From positions 4,733,079-4,797,078 of the forward strand of contig NC_087068.1 of assembly GCF_963678635.1 (NCBI RefSeq): DNA of 64,000 nucleotides. Reading direction: 5' to 3'. The position numbers and the translations under genes were made by a program. This DNA comes from Symsagittifera roscoffensis. Lineage: Eukaryota > Xenacoelomorpha > Acoela > Convolutidae. The notes beneath the pieces are model-generated. The model did no database searches, was not told the origin of the DNA, and saw only the letters and a program-made list of their open reading frames with translations. Shown in pieces: positions 23,044-35,039 of the stretch (positions are counted from its first letter, which is position 1; the number at the start of each line of letters is the position of its first letter).

Positions 23044-24058
23044 AAATTCCCAATCACCTCATAGGAATAATAATCGTCACCACAATTCTCAGTATCGACA
23101 TAGAAGCAATACACCAAAACACCAAAGACAAATTAATCAAGTACAAACAAATGAAGACATAACTCAAGACCCCCCAGGTATCGATAATACAGAAAATATC
23201 GAGTTACAAGTAAATCACATAAACTGCGAATCAACAGACAGTGAAAGTGATACAGGTAATAATATTTTAATTAATATGATATCTGTCGAAAACGACCACG
23301 AATCAGTCACATATGAAGAACCTTTTAGTTCACACATATATGAAAATCAATTAGAACTTATCAATAACTACTATTTAGGACCAAATAGTAATGATACACA
23401 AACCACCCAGGAAGTACATAAAATTAACACGGAAAATTCACCTGACAAAGACAAATTAAAGTGCTTAACTACAAATCACATATATCAAAAAATACAAAAA
23501 GAACAGCCACGAGAAAAAATTTGGACAATTCCATTCCTCTTAAAAAACCCCAAAAATAAAGAATTTCAACCACCAGATCTGGAAATTGATTTTTTCATTG
23601 ACTCAGGCGCAGAATCAAATATCATCAATATTCCTACATGGAATGAAATCAGATTATTACATCCAAATTTAAAACCTTTAGAAACATCTAGTAAGTTAAC
23701 AACAGCACAAGGATCGATGTTAACAAACTATGGAAAAATCCAATTATTCCTTATTCCCACAAAAACAATGGAACAAAACAAAATTCTAAATAAACCATTA
23801 ATACAAACATTTCACATTACCAATATTAAGCATAATATTATAGGCATATCATTTATTACTAAGTATATGCCAACCATAAAAATATTAAATAGTAAATTAC
23901 ACATAAAAGATAATTATACAAAAATAAAGAACACCGCTTTAACATTTTTCCAAAGACTAAATAAACAATCACCATTTTTCTCAAAGTTCTACCCAATTTA
24001 TAATCAAGAACGAAGACACCTGAAACCACTATCAAGAACTACTATAAATTCTCCATAA
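23015..24058 (+). pseudogene. Retroelement aspartic protease region
   Basis: A 347-codon frame covering duplication unit 2. It holds DFFIDSGAESNIINIP, the DSG active site of a retropepsin-like protease (DSGA codons at 23599-23610), which cleaves the Gag-Pol polyprotein. The N-terminal part (HINCESTDSESDTG) is an acidic linker. The frame runs on past the protease core with an Ile/Asn/Lys-rich segment and stops at TAA, 48 bp before the next open frame. A decayed second protease lies just upstream from the tandem duplication. Confidence 0.75.
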
Positions 24059-24105
24059 AACAAGTTCATCAATATAACACAAATCAAAATAGACAACAAC
24101 TCTTT

Positions 24106-25474
24106 ATGTCAGATTTTGAATTCAGACCAATTCACAAATTTTTCAAAATAACAATATCATCAATAAAATATGAAAATAACATTAATTCCGATATTATTTC
24201 ACTACATGTATATAATAACACACCAAACAAAATAACATTACCCCTAGGATTATTAGGATATTGCGAAACAAACGCAACAACTTCACCTGTAAAAGAAATA
24301 GCATACAGAGTCAATAATATATTACAATTACTTGACATTTGCCAATCCAAAATTCTTGATGAAGAATTATCTATAAATAATATAATAAGTAATGAAAAAC
24401 AAAATACAGACTATTTCTCTAAAACCCCATGTTTTAAACCAACTTTAGATATAACAAATTATACAAAAGACCAACAAAAATTTTTAACTATATTCAATTT
24501 TCAACATTCACAGATAACACAAAATTAATTTGATAAGCTAGCACAACAGCTATTAAATTATTCATCAGTCTACGAAACATCAAAATTTGACGTGGGAAGA
24601 GTCAGTTCATCCCTACAACTCCCATTGAAACCAGACGCAGTCTTCAAAAAACAAAGAGCAAGCAAAGTACCAATCCACTTACACGACAAAGTCAATAGAT
24701 TATGAAATATTCTAGAACAATATGAAATTATCTCACCAGTAACCAGTAAATAAAGAAGAACAACCAAAAGGTAACACATTTATCAACCCCGTTATCATTT
24801 TGGCAAAAGGCGAATCACTAAAGATAGTATTAGACGCTAGATATCTCAATTAACTAATTGATGAATCTAAATGCAATTGGCCTATTGAACCCATACAAGT
24901 AATTTTAACAAAAATTAATGGAAAGTTTTTCACAACCGCAGACATGAACAGTGCATACAACCAAATGCCTTTAGACGAACAGTCACGACGTTTAACACAA
25001 TTCGTTATTGGAAATCAACAATACGAATTTAATCGATTATTCTATGGCATATCCATAGGACCAGCAGCTTTTTCAGCCTTCATGAGCAAAATTTTTTGAC
25101 CACTAATATTAAAGAAAAATGCAATCACATATTTAGACGATGTCTTTATGCAATCACAAACTAAAGACGAAATGTTTACAGTTTTAGAACAATATCATAA
25201 AATTCTTCAGAACGAAAATCTGAAAGCAGCCCCAGATAAATCACAGTTCTTTCTAACACGAGTAAAATTATTAGGACATAACATCGAACGAAATACTATT
25301 ACTCCATTAAAATCACGCATTGACGCAATTCAAAAACTTCAACCACCAACAAATAAAAAGAAAATTCAAGAATTCCTCGGAATGTTAAATTTCTTAAGTA
25401 AATACGTTTATAAAATTCAATTATACTTAAGACCTTTCTATAACATCCTTAGACAACAGAATAATTTTGAATGA
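24106..25474 (+). pseudogene. Reverse transcriptase region of pol
   Basis: The first part (24106-24528) is the spacer between protease and RT, with the NNTPNKITLPLGLLGY pattern common in Ty3/gypsy pol. The RT core follows in broken frames: KIVLDARYLN (about 24820), FFTTADMNSAYNQMPLDEQ (motif A Asp, about 24935) and FYGISIGPAAFSAFM (motif B, about 25040). The catalytic box is ITYLDDVFMQ (25125-25150). Breaks include a TAA at 24524-24528, a 7-bp duplication near 24740, a TAA at 24851-24853 and a TGA at 25097-25099. It would copy element RNA into DNA; here it is inactive. Confidence 0.85.
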
Positions 25475-25906
25475 ACTACTGAACATCAAACACGATTTGA
25501 AGAAATTAAAAAATCTTAACGGAACAAATATCAAACACAATTCCAGACCCAAAACAACCATTTTGGCATCGTCGCAGCATTACTACAATCACATAGTGGA
25601 ACGAATAAAATGAATTTATTATCAGCAAATTCACGACTCTTTACACAAGCCGAATTACGAATCTCCACACTAATGAGAGAGTGTACAGCTATAATTTATA
25701 CACTTACAGAATATGAATTTCTAATACTTGAATCAAAACATCCAACAGTTTTATTCACAGATCATAAACCAATTATATTTCTTTTTACACAAAAGTCAAA
25801 CCCAAATCATAGAGTATATAGATTTCATCTAATTCTAATGAAATTCCCAAAGTTACACATAGTTTGGACAGCAGGAAAAAAAACCTTGCATTACCAGACA
25901 CCTTAA
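25475..25906 (+). pseudogene. RNase H region of pol
   Basis: The frame continues after a TGA at about 25472-25474. It shows an RNase H-like segment with RECTAIIYTLTEYEFLI followed by HPTVLFTDHKPIIFLF, the usual Ty3/gypsy RNase H end, and FHLILMKFPKLHIVWTAGKK. RNase H degrades the RNA strand during reverse transcription. The N-terminal part (25475-25610) is out of frame. Confidence 0.75.
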
Positions 25907-26021
25907 GTAGAAATACACCACCAGAACTACTTACACGAAAAACTACAGTCGAAATACCAAAAAATATTAAATTTATCTCGCAAAAGACGAAACATCACCC
26001 CGATTAGAATGCAAATACGCA

Positions 26022-28123
26022 GTGAAAACTGATATAGATCAATCACAAATAAATAATCTACAACATTTCCCACTTTATCTAGATTGTCAAAAAAATCACT
26101 ATGAAGTTGATTTATTAGGTACATCAACATTTAAACCTATTCCACACTCACAATGGATAAAAGATAATATTCAACAAAAGAAAGTCAAACAAAAATCACA
26201 TAAAAAGGATCTTTTTCCACTAATTGAAAAAAAAAACCTAACTGATAAAATAAATTTATCAGGACCACAAGCAAAAGACACAAAAAATACAATAAACCAA
26301 GTTTTTAATCTTCATGAACCACTTGATACAATTCCCCTATCAAAAACAGAAATTGACAATATTTTTCTCCCACCAACAGAAAAAATTACACTTGAGCTTC
26401 TAAAACGATATCAAAAATTAGACCCAGTAATACGACAACTCAAATCATGGCACAGATATAAAACAAAACCAACAAAAGCTGATACCACAATTCTAGGAAA
26501 TAAAACACTTCTTCGATATTTCCAAAGATTTAATAACACAACAATAAATGAAAATACAGATCTTTTAGAATATCAATTAGATGATTCTAAAGTCCCCTGT
26601 CTTCCCTTAAGTATGATATTAATAGCATTCAATATCACTCATACACAAAATTCAAAAGGACACTCCGGATCAGAAAAAAACATATTCAAATTTTACACAA
26701 TTTTTTTTCCAAACGCCCCAATTTGGATAAAAGTATTATGCAATGATTGTATAATATGTCAACCAAACAAACCTTACCCAGATCAGAAACAAATAGCACA
26801 AAATCAAGATTTAAAGGAAAAAGTCTATACTTTAATCACAGAATATCACTTGACACCAAAGGACCAATTTCCCCATCTTCTGAAGGAAACTCAATAATTT
26901 TGGTCATTGTTGACGCATTTACACATTATGTAGCACTCAACCCAGTACCACATTGTAAGGCTTATTACGCTTACACAACACTCTACGAACACTGGATAGC
27001 AAAATTTGGACTACCAGAAATTTTAGTAACAGACAATGGTACGGAATTCATTAATAATGAAATAATCACACTATGTCACCTATAAATTATTAAACATAAA
27101 CTACGTACATCTCATGCACCTTGGACAAATGGGTTAGTCGAAGGTATGAATCGTTCATTACAAGAATATCTTAGATGTATCATAAATGGAAATGACACAA
27201 AAAACACAGAATGGTCAACAGATGTGAAATTATTCCCATTAGCATACAATTCACAAATAACGACAACCTTAGGAATGTCACCATATGGAATAGTTTTCAA
27301 CCAAAAACCAAGAAAACCAATCATGTTCACAGCAAATGCACATAAAAACGCACAAAAATGTTGCAAACCGACTAAAGATTCAATATGCTATAACCTACCA
27401 ATACATACACATGATGAAGATCATTTTCATCACCCACAAATTCTCAAACTAGTCTCCGGTACACACACCGAATGGATTTCAAACAGAGATAAAAAGCATG
27501 ACGAAATCTACCAAAAAGTAACAAAGAAATTGTTACAACGACAAATTATTAATAACCAAATTAATCAGCGATTTACGCCAGCCACCAATTTAAAACTAGG
27601 AACATTTGTTTTAATACCAAATTTTTAAACAAAAAAAGGAATCTCTAAAAAATTGCAACCATTTAGAAAAGGACCCTACCAAATAATTGATAAGCCAACT
27701 GAAGTTACTTATAAACTTATGGACACAACAAAAAAAGAAATTGTTCAACACAGAAAAAATTTATTACCTTATTATCCGAAAGAATATGCTTTAGGCGAAT
27801 TAACCCAACTATATTCTTTCACCGGTTTAAAAGTCATCCAAAAAAGCACCCAAATAGAGCCAGAACTAAATGAAACGAATAAAAATCAACATACACAAAT
27901 TCAAAAAGAAGACAAGTTTCACAAAGAGACAAAAACACTAAATTCAGATAATTTAGAGAAAGAAAGAAAAAAGAGAAAGATGATAGAAAAAATCTTGCCA
28001 CAAGAACAAAAAGAAAAATCTACACATAGAGAATCATCAAGACTTAGAAACCAACCACGTAAAAAGTATAAAACATTCATCCCACAATCTAAAATACTAA
28101 AGAAAGTTGAACTTCAAAAATGA
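26022..28123 (+). pseudogene. Integrase region of pol
   Basis: The zinc-binding region reads GHSGSEKN then CNDCIIC (about 26650-26760). The catalytic core has the first Asp in VIVDAFTHYVALNP (about 26900), the second in VTDNGTEF (about 27030), and the Glu in NGLVEGMNRSLQEYL (about 27130), the D,D-E triad of retroviral-type integrases. C-terminal frames include FRKGPYQIIDKPTEVTYKL (27660 on), a typical Ty3/gypsy integrase tail. No chromodomain was seen. Frameshifts near 26890 and stops at 27083-27085 and 27626-27628 break it. Confidence 0.85.
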
Positions 28124-29314
28124 AATCATTTTCTTCTTCACACATTTCAACCTCCATATACATCTCAGACATTTTCACTTTCATTTTTTCCAAATAACAT
28201 GCTGAATAGACATAAAGTTTCTAGTTCAAAATGAACCAATCAGATTCACTCAAATCAACCACTTCCGAATCTCTAACTACCAACCTCTTAGCCGATAGAC
28301 ATTAATCTCCAGGCATATCTGTAACTATAACTTTACAATCTCCAGGTCAAAAATAAGCAACTTGCTAAATTTTGACAACTAAAACAAATATCACGGTAAT
28401 ATTACAACCCTCCCCTATCTAATAACCCAAAGATCAACAATATTTTCCCAAAATTACCCCCAAAAACCCTCCAACCGAAAATGGCAAATTAGCCTAAAGA
28501 AAAAATGAACCATGATCATTTGGCCTAAAGTACAATTTTCTCAAAAATATCTCAGATTACCCACCAAATAAAATTAAAGTAAAGAAGACCTCCCGAGCAC
28601 CATAAAATAAGCCCTCATTAATTTTTCAAGTAACTCAACCCACTTGTCAAAAAATCAATAAATAATCCGACCACACTTGAATTTAGCCCCAGAAATTCAA
28701 AAAATATTCGACGAACAAATCATTTTATTAAATGTTTCTCTTCTCTACAGTCACCATTATAAAAATGTTTAATCTTAAACTTTCTCTTAAAACTTTTTCT
28801 AATTTCTAAACTTTTGATAATATTTTTCATTTACGTTTTTGAAATTTTTATAAAAATCTTAGTAACCTAATTTTAATTTTCTACACCCTATTTGCACTAT
28901 ATTACCAACTTTCTCTACTCATTGACCACATCTACAGGTACGATAATTTAAAATCTATTTAAATGATACAAACAATTTTTTCAAAAGAATAGGAGAAGAA
29001 TATCTTTAACAGATATTCTTCTCCTATTCATAATTTTTCTCACTTTTTATCATCCCTAATTATGACACTATGTAAAAGCATAAAAAAGGCAATAGTAATG
29101 TTCGCATTAGCCACGATTCTTTTAATTCTATTCATCGAAGAATACTACACCAAACATAAATCCTCTCACTAAGTTCTCAAATCTATACAAACACATTTCC
29201 AAAATTGCTAACCAAACACCCCCAAATCAGTCTTCACCGACAACTTCCCAGGAAAACCCAACAGTACCAACAGCTACCCAGAACCCCCAAACATCCACAC
29301 GAATTTCTTTTTAA
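28124..29314 (+). other. Spacer between pol and the env region
   Basis: No long frame. A short Met-initiated frame at about 29061-29171 encodes a strongly hydrophobic stretch (FALATILLILF), a possible signal or membrane segment. GGTACG at about 28937 resembles a splice donor. A short inverted repeat of AGAAGAATATCTTT sits near 28990-29025 (GGAGAAGAATATC and GATATTCTTCTCC). Confidence 0.45.
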
Positions 29315-30295
29315 GATAACCCATATACTTTTGAACGACACGCCCGCTTATCTGAACCTCTAGAACCAGTTCAAAGACAAGCATCACTAAGTGAACCAAC
29401 ATATAATTTATACCCTACACTGCAACAAGATTTAAACCGAACCCAACACATTAGCCAAAATCAAAATACAATCGAAGTAAATAGACAAATAATACATCCA
29501 AGAAGAAATAGAAATTTTAAAACTCCTAGAATCACCTTTAGCATAACTCAATCTCCAACTCCATCAACTTCAGAAAACTCTAATATAACACTACCAGATA
29601 CAGCAACGCTAACTCCCAACATTCAATCAGAACAACTAGGATCAACATCAACCTCAGCACAAATACGTGAAAACCCTTTTAATCCATCTAACCCAAACGA
29701 ACGTCTACCTTATTGGACATCTCAATCCTATTCACAAGGAGAACCAAACTTAGTTAACGACCCAATAGATACTTCATCAGATACAACATTATCATCTTTA
29801 CCAGAAACACTATCACTTCCATCAACACCGTCCCTAAGTCAAATTTCACCAACATTCTTTCCTTTAAATATCTCACACGATATTGAAACTAGATATAGTG
29901 AACAACCCACAAATATACCTCTCATTTTAGATTGGAATACATTTATAGCACCACCACCATTGTTAGGACAACATAACGAAAGCCACTGACTTCACAGTTG
30001 GGCACTTAATAGACTACAATATAGACAAGATATCCACGAAGAGATCCGAGAACATAACGTTCATATATTAAATCAAAACAGCCTTCAACTAAAGTTTGAA
30101 ACTACAGTTAAACTTAATAACATCGTTCAACATCCTTATCCACTAAGCCCCTCAAACATCACAACTCAAACACTACCACCACCATTTAATACAACAGAAG
30201 TAACATATAAATACAATAGATATACAAAAACCACAATCGGATATATAACATTTTATAACCCATATTCAGGACTATCGTACACATGCATATTTTAA
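29315..30295 (+). pseudogene. Pro/Ser/Thr-rich open frame upstream of env, no start codon
   Basis: The frame is open from 29315 to a TGA at 29987-29989 and then, in the same frame, to a TAA at 30293-30295: 326 codons with a single stop. No Met opens it, so expression would need splicing or fusion to an upstream frame such as the hydrophobic one near 29061. The product is rich in Ser, Thr, Pro, Asn and Gln, with SLSEPTYNLYPTLQQ near the start and PPPFNTTEVTYKYNRY near the end. No domain was recognised. It could be a separate structural or accessory protein or an env leader. Confidence 0.55.
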
Positions 30296-30319
30296 GGATA
30301 TTAACATTTCAACACAAAT

Positions 30320-30346
30320 CTTTTTTTTTCTTATTTTTTCCGAACA
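30320..30346 (+). promoter_or_regulatory. Strong splice-acceptor-like site before env
   Basis: A long pyrimidine tract (TTTTTTTTTCTTATTTTTTC) ends in CGAACAG, and the env frame opens at once after it. Env of insect and vertebrate retroviruses is made from spliced RNA, so a subgenomic env message is a reasonable inference. Confidence 0.5.
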
Positions 30347-32807
30347 GAACACAAATCCATCTCCTCGTACAGGACCTCAAGACTTACTAGTAACACACTA
30401 TGATTGTGAAGAAAATGAACAAAAAACATTACAAAAATATGCAATAAATCAAGTAACACAATGCGAAACAGAACCACAAGCTATAGAAACTACAAACATA
30501 ATAGCAACACTATACTCAAAAGCCCGAGCAACGACAGTAACCGGATATAAACTTACAGCAACGTTTTCCGAAAAGAAAGTACATTGCTCACATGTTTCGA
30601 ATGGAAATAAAAACAGACTTGATCACGAATCATTTTACCAAAGCAATATAGAAAGACTTTTAAATCTCAATCCCGATGATTGTAAAGTCGAGTTACACAG
30701 GTTAAACGTCACAAATAACAAACACTCAGAAGGTCAAATAGTACATTTCCAAGTCTTCAGCGATTCTGTTCACCAAGCAGAATTTGAACGCTATCAAGGA
30801 TATATAAAATTAGACAAAAACACCCCTTTAAGGGCGCACACGGACGTTTAACTTATGATCCCGACAATAAACATTGGATACCACACATTGGAATGAACAA
30901 CCCCTCAAATTGTAAAGCAGATACAAAAAATAGAGGATATCAAGAAATAATGTTTTTTGATTAGAAAATACAACTTGAAAAAGTACAACTCACACGAGAT
31001 TCAGAAGATAACACAATGATCTATCAAGGAATTCGATTAACTTGTAAAAATGATCAAGGATATTGCGATCCTACAACAAGAACCCAAGCAACAATTGTTT
31101 GGTTTCCCGAAGATACATGCACAACATTTCAAATGGCAAAAATATACGCTCAAATGATAAAATTTCATGAAAAATATTTCATTGAATCCATCCCATACGG
31201 ACAAGTGAACACACATCACAAACGAAGTAATGATTTCAAAAATTTAAACAATATTGAAAACAAACTAACACAATTTCAAATCTACCAAGGAACAGAATTA
31301 GCTTGTAAATATGTAAACCCACTTTACAAAACACAATACTCCGAAATACTTGCATTACGAACAAGGTTTCGACATGACCACTGGAAAAATTAAAGTTAAT
31401 CACCAGGTGGAAAACTAACACCAATTGACAGACAAAGTACACGATTACAAGAATTATCATTTATGAACACAACATACTTTGGAAACATACATTATGACAT
31501 TCATTTAGATATGAAATTAGACTACACAATTAGTAGAATTTTTCAAGAAATGTCACTTTCTGAATTAGAAACACTACACCAACTATGCGAATTAGAAAGA
31601 ACACAAATATTACAATCACTTGCATTAGCAGTATTAAAAATACCCTACGCAGGATATTTATTATCAGGAAAAAGATCAAATTTTCTTGATTATGAAGGAA
31701 ACATTTTATGTTTTATACTTGCACCAAAAAAGTATCACCGTTATCCGTTTTTGAAGATAAACGTTGTTACTAAAGAATACCCATATTCTACAAAAACAAA
31801 GTACATTTTGTTGACACACTCTCAAGAAGAACATATTTTTGGGACACCGCAGTCCCATGTGGATCAGAAAATAGCCACAATGTAGTACAGCTAAACCCTG
31901 ACGAAGATAAATACTACCTATTAACACCATACCCTACATTAATGCAACCATTAAAAAGTTTTCCCCAGAAAGCATAAGGGCCATTGCTCGAAACCCAAAT
32001 ATAGATCTACAATCCATTGGAATTTATTCTAAATCTGATATACAATACCATATTAGAACACAAAAATTCCAAGAACTACTCACACAAATGGATATTATAC
32101 AAAGACAACCAATCGATCAAAACTGAAAAAAACTTGCAGAAACTGCAGGATTTGCAGACATATACACTCAAGATTACAGCGGATATTTTAAAGACATTAA
32201 AGACTATAAATATTTACACGGCGAAAAATACAGACCACAGGATATTTCACCCATAAATAATTTCAGTTTTCTAACCTTAAAAAACGAAATACTCGCTTTT
32301 CTAGGATGGCCCTACTACATCTTAGAAAGATTGACTATTTTATACGCTATGTTTATTTTTATAGGATTTCTTTTCTCACTACTGAAAGGAATCTATAATA
32401 CATGCGCTATACACACACAAGTTAACCGCCAAGCAAGTGTAGCACGTATAATATTTTCATCATCCATAAACAAAATAATTCTAGACGCACAAATCAAAGA
32501 ATATAATACAAAACTAGCCACAAGACCAAATACATACGACGAAGAACACAACAATGTAGACATAGTCCCAACAGCACCACAAGTACCAGCCCTACCACAA
32601 AATCAACCCTTATCTTTAGTTCCCAGAAATTTTCGAAATCTAGCAATTACAAATAACCCCAATTTTCGACCACATTCAATACACAGCCCTATTCGACATA
32701 TAACGACAAATCATTCACAAAATGATAGTAATTACGAACAAATTATAGAACAACCCCACACCACCACTTTTCAATCTCAAAAAAATCATTTTTATAGCTC
32801 ACGATGA
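30347..32807 (+). pseudogene. Env-like glycoprotein, decayed
   Basis: This is a broken frame of about 800 codons. The N-terminal part begins after the acceptor-like site and holds scattered cysteines (YDCEEN, VTQCETEP, VHCSHVS). A frameshift near 30835, stops near 30964 and 31391, and further shifts near 31885 and 32260 interrupt it. Near the C-terminus is a hydrophobic span (YAMFIFIGFLFSLLKGI, about 32340-32390) fit for a membrane anchor, followed by a hydrophilic cytoplasmic-type tail with PTAPQVPALPQ. Position after integrase, cysteines, anchor and tail identify it as an envelope-like fusion or attachment protein; the fusion class is not evident to me. Confidence 0.7.
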
Positions 32808-34518
32808 GCAGACAACTTGGATCCCTGCACCGCTCAAACTCCCACCCAGAAAATTTCCAAAACCCAGTCCCAATTATACCACTTTTCGCTTTCCCCCCAC
32901 CTGATTTTGTAATTAACATACCATCTAGCACGAGTTCGGACACTAACTCAGACGCTTCAGTTTTTCACACAATTTCACAATTTATCAATTCAGACCTTGA
33001 AACTCCCGACGAATTTCCCGACTCCGAACCCTCTCCTTCCACCTACTCCCAAAACAACCCCTCAATCTTTTCACAGCCCTCTTTTAGACCCATCAACGCC
33101 AGTCAACCACTACCATCCCTTTCCACTCCCTCTCATGCATCCCAAGTTACGCCAACATATAGTTCATCCCTTTCTGACCGATCAGCCAACAATTCCCACA
33201 AATCTCCCCCGATATCCCACAAATCTCCCCCGAATTAGAAAATTATATTACGCTCCAACAACAAATTATCCATCCCCATACTCTTACCATAAATCACCTA
33301 TCATCCATGACAACATCATCCGGTCCACCAACACCAACACCACTATCAGACTATACCCAATCATTAGCCCAATCATTCACCTCCACAGAAACATCCACTA
33401 GCACTAACAGAGCTTATCGCACTTTCAAACGAAAATTCCAAATCACCCATTCACAACCAGACCAGGCACAGCTAAAGAATGTGTTGATCATCCAAAACAT
33501 AAAAATACTAAACAATTTCTCCAAACTAATCTACCATCATTCCCTCAATACACATTGAATACACCTACTACTAATGATGACACCAGAAATGTTGTTGACG
33601 AATACGTCTTAATGCCAACACTTCATTGGACATCATACTATCACTATACTAACCCTCTTTACCTACCACTTTATAACAACATAACTGATAATGAACAATG
33701 TAAAGATATGCTATACAGACTAACAACAGCACTAACACTACGACAATTCACATATATAGGATTCAAAAAACTACTAAAAGAATTCACCGCACCTCGCGCT
33801 AACGACTTCACTATTGAATATTACGATCACAACATCAAACGCCCTAACCAAGACCAATTTTTAGATGATGACCGCTTTGCTAACCCAAACTAACAGAAAA
33901 ATTTTTCATCTCAACACCATATCTATTTACACTTAATATTGCTGACAAAAAACACGATCACATCATTTCCGAAGCCCTCATTGACACACAAGCCTATCAA
34001 AGCTTCCAAGATAAATTTAAATTATTTACACTAACCTTCCACTTTTTTACACCACAGGAACGAGATCTGCACTGCTCCCACGATATTATGTTACGCACTA
34101 AACAAACACATACTTACACGTATTATCGTTTTATACAAAATCATTTTCACTTACATACACCCTCACGACAACCCCACCATCAACTCAATTAAATTTCAAT
34201 TCATCAACTCAAAGTACACATCACCGTTTTTTCTTAATTTCACTTATTGTATAAAAAATACTAACCTTCACGGCATCCTCCGTAATTACGACTCCGTCCA
34301 CCAAATGTATATATTTTGCCCCATCATCAACACTTTTCAGGACAAACAAACCCGACCCTTCCTCGTCCCGCACCGAAGAACTAAATATCATCAAAGCACT
34401 TCAATTGTTTTGGCCACTGCTAGAAACTAAAAATATCATTCGTATATTAGCTAAATTATTAACATCATCTGAACTAATCCAAGACCTCTTCCCCCATGGC
34501 TTTTTCCCCGAAGATTAG
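32804..34518 (+). pseudogene. Post-env ORF of unknown function
   Basis: The ATG at 32804 overlaps the env stop as ATGA. The first 145 codons (to 33238) are Ser/Pro-rich and probably disordered. After a frameshift in a short CCCACAAATCTCCCCC direct repeat, the frame continues through SGPPTPTPLSDY and, after another shift, into the ORF at 33555-33893. That ORF has TLHWTSYYHYTNPLYLPLY and FTAPRANDFTIEYYDH. A 1-bp deletion near 33890 and further shifts follow, and the coding similarity to 717-1830 ends at a TAG at 34516-34518. The intact ancestor may have had about 550 residues. I do not recognise the family. Confidence 0.6.
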
Positions 34519-35027
34519 ATAAGTATATTTCAATTACATTCACTAATAAATATAAAGTTACTAACCATTCTTTTTAATGTTCCATTTCAGTTTTCTAGCC
34601 TTCTCATCACCATCATCTGCAAATGAAAAAATACAAAAAAATAAAACTTTTAGAAACTACAATTCATTAAACTTATTTGCTAAAACAATTTTAATAATCT
34701 AAACCATTTGCACTATACGATGTCTTAAAATTCATACAAATGTAATAAATTAATATATAAATTTTTCCCCACTAAGCAGTAAACTTACATACGATGAAAA
34801 TTTATAACTTCAAATTTCCCCAAATGTAATAAAATTAAAATTCAAGCAGTAAATTTATAAACTGTGAAAGTAGTACTAACCTTTTCATTCATTCGCACAA
34901 GAATTCCATCCATATTTGCACAGCTCGCCCACGAAGAATTGTTTGAAATAATGATTTTATGTTTCAAGCTTTCAATAACAACAACTCTAACTAATGATAA
35001 CAAGTTTCCAACTTTCCTTTAACCCGG

Positions 35028-35039
35028 TTGGAATGGAGT
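35028..35039 (+). other. Polypurine tract of the large element
   Basis: GGTTGGAATGGAG precedes the LTR start TTATACAC and aligns with the purine run at 2308-2320 of the other copy. Confidence 0.45.

Noticed and set aside
11377-28123. A reassigned genetic code with TAA/TAG read as Gln
   Set aside because: Several in-frame TAA/TAG do fall where Gln is plausible in gag, pol and the DNA polymerase. But TGA stops and frameshifts interrupt the same genes, and the host exons end normally at TAA/TAG. Decay of transposon copies explains it.
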